Assembly (NCBI GenBank): GCA_018433975.1
Contig: JAHDQE010000094.1
Coordinates: 1 to 39,624, forward strand
From: Ornatilinea sp.
GTDB lineage: Bacteria; Chloroflexota; Anaerolineae; Anaerolineales; Anaerolineaceae
Reading direction: 5' to 3'
DNA length: 39,624 nucleotides
Shown: piece by piece, positions 6,954 through 13,914 of the stretch
Layout: every line of letters starts with the position of its first letter
Numbering within the stretch: the first letter of the stretch is position 1
Translations under genes and position numbers: made by a program
The notes under the pieces: generated by a model
Told to the model about the DNA's origin: nothing
The model's database searches: none
What the model saw: the letters and a program-made list of their open reading frames with translations, nothing else

Positions 6954-8201
6954 TCAAGGACATTGTATCAATCCCTGGGCCCAAAGACAGCCGCCACAGG
7001 CGGGGAACTCATTGCCAAAGCAGTCTTCGTCATTGGCTTCGGCCATATCGCAGGAATTGCAGGTCGTGCAGGGGGAGAAGTCGAACTCCCGCAGGCGTTC
7101 GCGCAACGCCATGTAACCCGGATCATACCAGATTTCTTCCAATGTGTTACTTTTCAGGGAGCCAACAGTGTAAGCAGTTGATTTGCGTAAATGATCGTCC
7201 AGATAGCTCTGGTGACTGTGAAGCAGGGGCAAACAGGGGCTGACCAGACCATCCCAACGGATACTGGTGCTGTTTTTTTCGAGGAATGGACAGGTATCAA
7301 AAGCTCTGAAAGTATCTACCCCTGCAATGGTGGTGCGGTACTGTCCGTTTAATGTTTTCCCGAAAGCGTTCAAGGTCTCTTCAGTAGTGTCCATGCGGGG
7401 CCAATTGACTTTTGGGAAGATTGCATCATGAGCGGAAGTGTAATCGTAAATGGCTTTCTCATACAATACTTCCTCGCGCAGTGATGCATCATGGGCCAGC
7501 ACGTTGGAGATGGAGAACTGCTGTGCGCCGATCCATCGGCCGATTTCAAACACTTTTGGCAAGTCTTTAATGTTGCGTTTCATGGCGACAAAAGCCACGC
7601 CAACAGCAGGGTGATTTTTAAAGGCCTGATACTTGCGAAAATGCAATCGATTGAGATTTTCAATTACGGTGGGCAGGTTAGCGCCCAGACGCACGTCAGC
7701 GTAGCTTTCCGGGGAAGCACCGTCAATAGACACCCACAGCATATCCAACCCCATGTCGATCAATTCCGCCACAACTTTTTCCCTTAGTAGAATGCCATTG
7801 CTGATCATCTCGACGCGCGCACCGAGAGCTTTGGCTTGCCTTAACATACTCAAAATCCTGGGATGGTGCAGCGGTTCGCCATACCCGCCGAAGAAAATGG
7901 TCGGTAAAACGGGAAAGGATTGAATTCCGGTCAGAATGCGTTGGAAGGTTTCTTCATCCATACGTCCCATTGGCTCATCCCAATCATTACGCATACAGGT
8001 GCGACAGGTCAGATTGCACATGTTGGTTGGCTCGATGTAGACACGATTCAGGTGAGTGATGGGGGGATGCAGATGGATCTGGTTTTCGTTCACCTCTACC
8101 CAGAAAGTTTCACCTGGTCGGAGACCCGATCGAGCCAGAGTCTCTGGCGGCAGCACCAACTCTCCGGTCTTATTGACCACTGCTTTGATGAGCTTTCTCA
8201 T
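6954..8201 (-). CDS. AbrB-like/radical SAM/SPASM protein, probable tungsten-oxidoreductase maturase
   Basis: The 415-residue protein has three parts. Residues about 1-47 (KAVVNKTGELVLPPE...LRPGETFWVEV) resemble a swapped-hairpin AbrB/SpoVT domain. A radical SAM core follows, with the CxxxCxxC cluster motif at C62, C66, C69 and the FFGGYGEPL segment. The C-terminal region is a cysteine-rich SPASM-type domain with auxiliary-cluster ligands (CTTCNSC...CFG...CGGC). From memory, this architecture fits the radical SAM proteins annotated as maturases of tungsten-cofactor aldehyde:ferredoxin oxidoreductase-type enzymes. The nearby WtpA/WtpB-like genes agree, but no such oxidoreductase lies in the window. 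An upstream in-frame ATG at 8246 exists; the ATG at 8201 is preferred because GGAGG lies 4 nt before it. A peptide-modifying role is the alternative. Confidence 0.8.
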   Translation of the reverse strand: MRKLIKAVVNKTGELVLPPETLARSGLRPGETFWVEVNENQIHLHPPITHLNRVYIEPTNMCNLTCRTCMRNDWDEPMGRMDEETFQRILTGIQSFPVLPTIFFGGYGEPLHHPRILSMLRQAKALGARVEMISNGILLREKVVAELIDMGLDMLWVSIDGASPESYADVRLGANLPTVIENLNRLHFRKYQAFKNHPAVGVAFVAMKRNIKDLPKVFEIGRWIGAQQFSISNVLAHDASLREEVLYEKAIYDYTSAHDAIFPKVNWPRMDTTEETLNAFGKTLNGQYRTTIAGVDTFRAFDTCPFLEKNSTSIRWDGLVSPCLPLLHSHQSYLDDHLRKSTAYTVGSLKSNTLEEIWYDPGYMALRERLREFDFSPCTTCNSCDMAEANDEDCFGNEFPACGGCLWAQGLIQCP

Positions 8202-8822
8202 CCATCCTCCATCTGCTGATATTTGCTTCAACTTGATTATATTCATTTTTTTGCATATATACAGAGCTAAATTGAAGTATCCATAAAACTGATCACTCGC
8301 ATATAGAAAATTTCGCTATAATCTTATTAATCACTATTGTTCCCATTCACTTATTTCAGGGAGGATGGCGTGGATTTTAGGATTATGAAGGAACAGTATT
8401 GTCGGCTCACCGAGCAATATCAGCATAGGGCAATTAACTTTTCACAATACCAGGTCAACCTTTCACCCATCCCCATCCAAACTTCAACAGTTTACCCTGG
8501 GCCATCTCAGGTGATCGGCCATCTAACCAGGCCGAACTTCTCCTGCCCGCAGAAAATTTTCCGGATAGAGACAGCAGCCAACGGATGAACAGTGACCCTG
8601 ACCTCAAACTGCTTACAGAGCTTACAACCATCCGTCTTTACCGGAAGAACATCAGCAGTACCGTGCAGGCCATGTATTATGCCGGAAGCAGAATCGGATT
8701 CGGATAATTAATAGATTAGGTGCCTCTTTGCCGCCAGTTACCGATTTTCATTGCCACATCTGAACAGTTATGACCATCACGCCATAATTCCTCCCAACCG
8801 GCACCTTGATGGAGTTTAAAGA
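8202..8822. other. Non-coding gap of about 620 nt with no convincing gene
   Basis: This divergent region separates the radical SAM gene (-) from the glycerol kinase fusion (+) and should hold both promoters. TATAAT at 8315-8320 on the + strand is the best -10-like element, but no good -35 accompanies it. Two short + strand frames exist: 8337-8588, with unremarkable composition, and 8585-8707 (40 residues, beginning MNSDPDLKLL). Neither has a ribosome site or recognisable similarity. The second has fairly coding-like composition and may be a gene remnant. Confidence 0.4.
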
Positions 8823-10547
8823 ATGGAAGGCTATATTTTAAGTATTGATCAGGGAACCGGCGGCTCAAAAGCCATCATTTTTAACCATTCCGGGGATATC
8901 GTCTCCTACTCGTTTCACGAAGTTACTTCGCATTGTTTGCGGCCCGGCTGGGTAGAGCAGGATGCCAATGACATCTGGCTTAAAACCGAACGGGCGATTT
9001 CGGACGCACTGATTGATGCCCGTATTCTTCCGGACGACATTCGTGCCATAGGAATTTCCAACCAGCGGTGTACAACTTTACTCTGGAATAAGAAAACGGG
9101 AGAACCCATTGGTCGAGCGATTGTATGGCAGGACCGGCGCTCCCAACAAATTTGTGACCGGCTTTCGGTTGGAGAAAAAGCCGAATTCGAGAAAAGAACG
9201 GGCGTTATGGTCGTACCCAATTTCTCGGTCACAAAAATTCAATGGCTAATGGAACAGGATCGATTGGTCCAAAAAGCCATCCTCAATGACGACCTGCTTT
9301 TCGGCACGATTGATTCCTGGCTGATTTGGAAGCTCTCCGGAGGTGCTGTCCACATTACTGATCTTTCGAACGCATGCACCGCTGGCTTGCTAAATATCCA
9401 GACACTCACCTACGATGATTGGGTTCTGGATAAATTTGGAATTCCTCCCCAAATCTTGCCGGCGTTGAAAAGCTCCAGCGAAGTTTATGCTTATACTCAC
9501 ACCGAAATTTTTGGAGAAACCCGAATTCCAATTTCGGGATGTGTTGGCGACCAGGCGGCAGCCGCGTTAGTTCAGGCCTGTCAAAAGCCCGGGGTCATTA
9601 AAAACACTTATGGCACCGGTTCGTTTTTGATCCTCAACACCGGGGACCGGCGCTATTTCACACCCGGCGGGATATTTTCTCCGGTCTTATGGACGATAGA
9701 TGGAAACACAACTTACGGGATTGAAGGCTTTGCCGATGTTTCTGGCGCCGCAATCAATTGGTTAAAGGAAGGCCTGGAAATCATTAAGGATGTCAGCGAT
9801 GTAGATGGAATGGCGATTCAGGTGCCGGGAACATGCGGAGTCTACTTTGTACCGGCCTTTCTGGGGCTGGGGGCTCCGCATTATTTTCCAAACGCGCGCG
9901 GGACCCTGTTTGGCATTAATCTTCAAACGACAAAAAATCATATTGCCCGGGCAACACTGGAATCAATGGCTTATCAAACCCGTGATGCTTTCGAACACAT
10001 CGAACGTGCCTATGGGAGAAAATTATCTTTGTTGCGGGTGGATGGTGGAAGCGCAAAAAGTGATTTCCTGATGCAGTTTCAGGCGGATATCCTCGGTATC
10101 CCTGTAGAAAGGCCGGTGGTTATTGAAGCATCATCCCAGGGCGTAGCGTATCTCGCCGGACTGGCTATCGGTTATTGGCAATCCCTTGACGAAGTTAGTG
10201 CCAACTGGAAGCTGGACACTTGCTTTGAGCCGCGCATTTCTACCTCAAAACGTGAAGAACTCTATAACGGCTGGCTGAAAGCAATTGAAAGTGTTAAATT
10301 CTGGGGAACCGGTAAATTAACGCCGCCGGACAACCGGATGAGCCTTTTATCACCGCGCGAACGAGAGGTAATTTCATATACTGCCGCGGGGAAATCTGCG
10401 CGTGAGATTGCTGCCATCCTGTTTTTGAGTATAAAAACGGTTGAAAAGCAAAGACGGGATGCTATGAGAAAACTGGGGGCGAATAACCTGGTGGAACTAT
10501 TGTGTATTTGTCTGGAGATGGGAATGATTTCCACCGATAAGCATTAA
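8823..10547 (+). CDS. glpK: Glycerol kinase (FGGY) fused to a LuxR-type DNA-binding domain
   Basis: Residues 1 to about 495 are a full FGGY kinase most like glycerol kinase, which phosphorylates glycerol to glycerol-3-phosphate with ATP. Landmarks are DQGTGGSK (8-15), PGWVEQD, AIVWQDRR, FGTIDSWLIWKL, GDQAAA, NTYGTGSF, FLGLGAPH and FLMQFQADILGIPVERP. Residues about 509-565 are a LuxR/GerE helix-turn-helix (LSPREREVISYTAAGKSAREIA...LSIKTVEKQRRDAMRKL). Glycerol kinases usually end near 500 residues, so this is a true C-terminal extension in one continuous frame, not a readthrough. GGAG lies 8 nt before the start. The gene is monocistronic, with no glycerol facilitator or dehydrogenase beside it. 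It may be a trigger enzyme whose glycerol binding or catalysis controls DNA binding. That is inference; a sugar other than glycerol remains possible. Confidence 0.9.
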   Translation: MEGYILSIDQGTGGSKAIIFNHSGDIVSYSFHEVTSHCLRPGWVEQDANDIWLKTERAISDALIDARILPDDIRAIGISNQRCTTLLWNKKTGEPIGRAIVWQDRRSQQICDRLSVGEKAEFEKRTGVMVVPNFSVTKIQWLMEQDRLVQKAILNDDLLFGTIDSWLIWKLSGGAVHITDLSNACTAGLLNIQTLTYDDWVLDKFGIPPQILPALKSSSEVYAYTHTEIFGETRIPISGCVGDQAAAALVQACQKPGVIKNTYGTGSFLILNTGDRRYFTPGGIFSPVLWTIDGNTTYGIEGFADVSGAAINWLKEGLEIIKDVSDVDGMAIQVPGTCGVYFVPAFLGLGAPHYFPNARGTLFGINLQTTKNHIARATLESMAYQTRDAFEHIERAYGRKLSLLRVDGGSAKSDFLMQFQADILGIPVERPVVIEASSQGVAYLAGLAIGYWQSLDEVSANWKLDTCFEPRISTSKREELYNGWLKAIESVKFWGTGKLTPPDNRMSLLSPREREVISYTAAGKSAREIAAILFLSIKTVEKQRRDAMRKLGANNLVELLCICLEMGMISTDKH

Positions 10548-10980
10548 GTAAATGGAGGAGTATTTCCAAAAACCTGGGGGCAAGATAATCCAATGGAGCA
10601 TACCGCCTGGATAAAGAATCTCACAAACAACTTTGATTCGGATAAAATCAGCGCCATTGCCTGATTTACATGCTTTTTTTCCTTGCTATAGTTATATATA
10701 AGAGATCCCTTTATCCGTTCACTGCGAAATTATCTACAACAGCCGCATTCACCTCTTTCAGAGTTGGACCGTTTTACCAACTCGATTTCTGATTACCCAT
10801 TCTCTTCGCCCTTTTTTATTGTTACATTTTTTCAGCCATTCATTTTGAATTAGCCGTTCTTAATGATTCTTAAAAGGAGGTGATTCATCAAATCTGGTTG
10901 AGATGGCAAAAAATGTCAATAAAAGCTTCATGTTGCTGTCCACAAATTGAATTCCCATTATATTTGAGTGAGGAGAAAAA
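10548..10980 (+). other. 433-nt gap with an orphan Shine-Dalgarno-like sequence
   Basis: No recognisable gene. AT-rich stretches (for example around 10685-10700) could hold the promoter of the serine hydrolase. At 10874-10884 lies AAGGAGGTGAT, almost perfectly complementary to the 3' end of 16S rRNA, but no ATG, GTG or TTG follows at normal spacing. The nearest ATG (10903) would give a 15-residue peptide. A GTG at 10880 opens a 34-codon frame whose stop overlaps the hydrolase ATG as ATGA, but the site abuts it. The hydrolase has its own AGGAG at 10971-10975. Confidence 0.4.
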
Positions 10981-12372
10981 ATGAAAAACCGTGTAGTGTT
11001 AATTGCTTTGTTGTTAATCGCCTCAGTTTCAACCATCGCTCTGGCCCCTGCCGTCCCGGTTGCCAGCGCGGTCGAAGCGCCGGCCCTGGCGGCTACCGCC
11101 ACCCCGGCTGCTCCTGTGGATGTTGTTACCTCTCAGGTTGTAGACCCCGAAACAGTTGGAATGTCTGCGCAGAATCTGTCTCTGATCGATGAATTTGCCG
11201 AGGCAGACATCAAGTCCAACTATTATAAGGGAGCAGTAGTGCTGGTTGCCCGGCAGGGTAAAATCGCTTATTTCAAAGCCTATGGCGATGCGGACCAAAA
11301 AGGCACGCCTATGAAGACAGATGCCATTTTCCGGTGGGCTTCTATGACAAAACCGCTGGTTATGGTGGCTTTAATGCAGCAATATGACCAGGGCAAGTTC
11401 AAACTTGACGATCCGGTTTCCAAGTACCTGCCCGAATACAAGGACTTCCAGGTGGCCGTGGATGATGGCAAAGGGAACGTATCCCTGGTTCCGGCCAAAC
11501 GAGAAATCACGATGCACGACCTGATGAGCTATACGGCCGGGTTTACCTGCTCGTTTTATTATGGGGCGAACGCGGTGAGTTCCGAGGTGACAAAATGCTA
11601 TGTTTATAATGGGGTGCAGGACTTATTTGATGCGGACTACACCCACACCCTCGAGGATAATGTCAACGCGCTGGCTAAATGTCCGTTAGCCTACCAACCC
11701 GGCGAGGGATGGTATTATGCTCACACATCCCATGATGTCATCGGCTATCTGGTTGAAAAATTCTCCGGAAAATCTTTAGACGAGTACATGCAAGAAGAGA
11801 TATTTAAACCTCTCAAGATGAATGAGACCTGGTTCTATCCTCCGGAAAGTGTATTCTCCCGAATACCGGAAGTAACTCAAACCGGCAAAGCGGACACACC
11901 CTTTGTCGAAAAGACCCTGGGAATTTTGCCTGAAAATACACTGTATACCTTTGGTAAGAACAAGACCTATTTTTCCGGCGGCGGCGGATTGCACGGGACA
12001 GCTTATGATTACTTCCGTTTTGCCCAAATGATGCTGAACAAAGGCGAATTGGACGGGGTCCGCATTGTGAGTAGTGAAGCGATTGATTTGATGACCCAGC
12101 CCACCCCGGATAAATTTGGAAAGTCGCTCTTCACCGGAAACCTGTGGGGATACGGTGTAGATGTTCAGGTAACCGACTCGCCCGGCAGCCCTGACGGCAC
12201 CTGGTTAGGCGGAAAAGGCAGCTACGGCTGGCGTGGTATCTGGAGTACACTTTGGAACAACAACCCCACCAACGAGACGGTCACACTCATCATGACCCAG
12301 GTCGGGGATGACGGCGCACTTCCTCATCTATATTTGATGAACACTTTAGCCAGCAGCGCAGTGATTGAATAA
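10981..12372 (+). CDS. Exported serine hydrolase, beta-lactamase/esterase (class C-like) family
   Basis: The 463-residue protein begins with a Sec signal peptide (about 1-30) and an Ala/Pro-rich linker, so it acts outside the cytoplasmic membrane. The nucleophile motif SxxK is S121-M-T-K124 (WASMTKPLV). The usual YxN appears as YAH at 246-248 (GEGWYYAHTSHDVIGYLVE). The third motif, usually KTG or HxG, seems replaced by GWRG in GSYGWRGIWST, as in EstB-like esterases. It is therefore more likely an esterase or peptidase-like enzyme than a true beta-lactamase. AGGAG lies 5 nt before the ATG. It forms a single-gene unit ending in two hairpins. The substrate is unknown. Confidence 0.9.
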   Translation: MKNRVVLIALLLIASVSTIALAPAVPVASAVEAPALAATATPAAPVDVVTSQVVDPETVGMSAQNLSLIDEFAEADIKSNYYKGAVVLVARQGKIAYFKAYGDADQKGTPMKTDAIFRWASMTKPLVMVALMQQYDQGKFKLDDPVSKYLPEYKDFQVAVDDGKGNVSLVPAKREITMHDLMSYTAGFTCSFYYGANAVSSEVTKCYVYNGVQDLFDADYTHTLEDNVNALAKCPLAYQPGEGWYYAHTSHDVIGYLVEKFSGKSLDEYMQEEIFKPLKMNETWFYPPESVFSRIPEVTQTGKADTPFVEKTLGILPENTLYTFGKNKTYFSGGGGLHGTAYDYFRFAQMMLNKGELDGVRIVSSEAIDLMTQPTPDKFGKSLFTGNLWGYGVDVQVTDSPGSPDGTWLGGKGSYGWRGIWSTLWNNNPTNETVTLIMTQVGDDGALPHLYLMNTLASSAVIE

Positions 12373-12388
12373 AGAATGAAGCAGTCCC

Positions 12389-12420
12389 CGGCGGCAAGCA
12401 GCGAAGCATACTTGCCGCCG
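12389..12420 (+). repeat. GC-rich stem-loop after the serine hydrolase
   Basis: A perfect 10-bp inverted repeat (12389-12398 with 12411-12420) with a 12-nt loop and no T tract. It lies just upstream of the genuine terminator at 12441 and may protect the mRNA 3' end. Confidence 0.7.
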
Positions 12421-12440
12421 TGATGATTTCCTCTCAACAG

Positions 12441-12477
12441 AGACCCTGAAGGGTTTTGATCCCTTCAGGGTCTTTTA
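12441..12477 (+). terminator. Strong Rho-independent terminator of the serine hydrolase
   Basis: A perfect 13-bp stem (12441-12453 with 12461-12473), a 7-nt loop and trailing Ts. Confidence 0.92.
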
Positions 12478-12960
12478 TGTTATTACACGATGTTGCGGTA
12501 ACCGTTCCAAAGGCAAGCTGTTCTGTAAAGGCTGCAAAGCAACATCGCAGGTCCGGGTATCCGGACTCAATCCGGATACCCGGACCTGCGACTGGGCTTC
12601 GACGGACCTTACCGGTATTGCTGTCTCTGAAACAATTGTGTTGTTAACGCCGCTTTGGTAAGTGGGGTTATTCCGAGGGGTGCAGAGCGGCAACCCCGTG
12701 TTTCACTGCCGCCTGCCGGCAGCCGCTTTCCTTCTGGCTCCCTTTTCAGCGTCTCCTCCAAAAATCTTTGCGTCCCGGGCAGCTTTGTGTGAGGGAAACA
12801 CCCTAGCGCTTTTCTGCAAGCGTGGATGGGGGTGCGTCCGGTTGCGTCAATTGTAACCAATGTGAGACAAGTCTCGTTTCTAACCGGATTATAATTGGTT
12901 GGAAACTGCCCTTCGAATGTGTATAGAGATAGATACATACTTAAAAAGGAAAGACACTAC
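12477..12960. other. Non-coding gap upstream of the HAD gene
   Basis: Apart from the 20-bp inverted repeat, I see no gene. Short frames on both strands lack ribosome sites and family features. Near its right end TATAAT (12890-12895) is a likely -10 for the HAD gene without a clear -35. A short dyad GAGAC-AA-GTCTC (12864-12875) lies just upstream of it. Two further short complementary segments, AACCAAT (12855-12861) and ATTGGTT (12894-12900), flank this core. Confidence 0.4.
12546..12590. repeat. Perfect 20-bp inverted repeat with 5-nt loop
   Basis: Arms 12546-12565 and 12571-12590 are exact reverse complements separated by CTCAA. No T tract follows on either side, and a good terminator already stands 70 nt upstream, so it is not an obvious terminator. 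It could be a REP-like or miniature mobile element, or a protein-binding dyad. I saw no second copy in this window. Confidence 0.85.
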
Positions 12961-13764
12961 ATGGAAGATTATTCAAAACTGCAAAAAATCCGCTGTTTTT
13001 TACTGGATATGGACGGCACAATCTTTTTAAGCGACCACCTGCTGCCCGGCGCGCAGGAGTTTTTGGAACTGCTGGAAGAGCGCGGCATCCAGTTCTATTT
13101 CCTGACCAACAATTCCTCACGATCTAAAGTAGAATACGCCCAAAAGCTAAAAGGGTTCGGCCTGAATTACGCAGAAGACCGGATTTTCACTTCCGGCGAA
13201 GCCACGGCAATCTATCTGAAGAAACAGAAACCCGGCGCGCGGCTGTACCTGGTCGGCACGCCGCCCCTGGAGCATGAGATGGCTGCCTACGGGTTTGGAC
13301 TGGTGCAGGATGACCCGGATTTTGCAGTCCTCGGATTTGACATGACGTTGACCTATGAAAAGCTGCGCAAGTTGTGCGGTTTTGTGCGCAAGGGTGTACC
13401 CTATATCGCCACCCACCCGGATATCAACTGCCCTACCAAGGACGGCTTCATCCCGGATATTGGTGCAATGATCGAACTGGTAGCCGCCTCTACCGGCCGC
13501 CGGCCGGATGTAATTGTGGGCAAACCGCACCCGCCAGTCGTTGAGGCACTGGTGGAAAAAACCGGCTTTCCGGTGGACCAGTTGGGAATGATCGGGGACC
13601 GGTTGTATACCGACATTGCCCTGGGCAAAGCCGGTCTGACTACGGTGCTGGTCCTCACCGGCGAAACGAAAATCGGGGATCTGGAACAGGCCGATTTCCA
13701 TCCGGATTATGTCATGGAAAACCTGGTGTCGCTCTCTGCTGTCTACCGTACTTTCCCCAAATAG
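12961..13764 (+). CDS. HAD-superfamily hydrolase, NagD/p-nitrophenylphosphatase (subclass IIA) type
   Basis: This cytosolic phosphatase of 267 residues has HAD motif I LLDMDGT (nucleophile D16, acid/base D18), motif II in FLTNNSS, the motif III lysine in VGKPHPP and motif IV IGDRLYTDIALGKAGLTT. The cap between motifs II and III, with GFDMTLTYEKL and ATHPDINCPTKDG, is the type II cap of the NagD/AraL/phosphoglycolate phosphatase group. Substrates in this group vary (sugar phosphates, nucleotides, 2-phosphoglycolate), so none is assigned. The frame extends upstream to 12895, but AAGGAAAG lies properly before the ATG at 12961. It is transcribed alone and followed by a terminator shared with the convergent glycan cluster. 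Confidence 0.92.
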   Translation: MEDYSKLQKIRCFLLDMDGTIFLSDHLLPGAQEFLELLEERGIQFYFLTNNSSRSKVEYAQKLKGFGLNYAEDRIFTSGEATAIYLKKQKPGARLYLVGTPPLEHEMAAYGFGLVQDDPDFAVLGFDMTLTYEKLRKLCGFVRKGVPYIATHPDINCPTKDGFIPDIGAMIELVAASTGRRPDVIVGKPHPPVVEALVEKTGFPVDQLGMIGDRLYTDIALGKAGLTTVLVLTGETKIGDLEQADFHPDYVMENLVSLSAVYRTFPK

Positions 13765-13795
13765 TCTTCTTTTCCGATTGCAAAACGGATTACAA

Positions 13796-13836
13796 CAATA
13801 AGCCATCCCTGACGAATGATCAGGGATGGTTTATTG
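13796..13836. terminator. Bidirectional terminator between convergent genes
   Basis: A 10-bp core stem (13803-13812 with 13820-13829) is extended outward by a G-T wobble and an AATAA/TTATT pairing, giving A/T-rich flanks on both sides. It lies between the HAD gene (+) and the end of the glycan cluster (-). Confidence 0.82.
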
Positions 13837-13914
13837 ATTCCGAAAAGTGGTTCTGCGCTGAAACAAGAAGTGAATAGCAGAATCTTTGAAAAGCGTTCGG
13901 AAGTTTGAATTGGT

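Noticed and set aside
6870..7243. Three overlapping + strand frames
   Set aside because: They are shadows of the radical SAM gene on the other strand; its cysteine-rich C-terminus explains the open frames.
10981..12372. True antibiotic-resistance beta-lactamase
   Set aside because: SxxK is present, but the YxN and KTG motifs are replaced by residues typical of esterase-like relatives.
12662..12938. Possible small genes on either strand in the gap before the HAD gene
   Set aside because: No ribosome-binding sites, no family features, and composition unlike the neighbouring genes.
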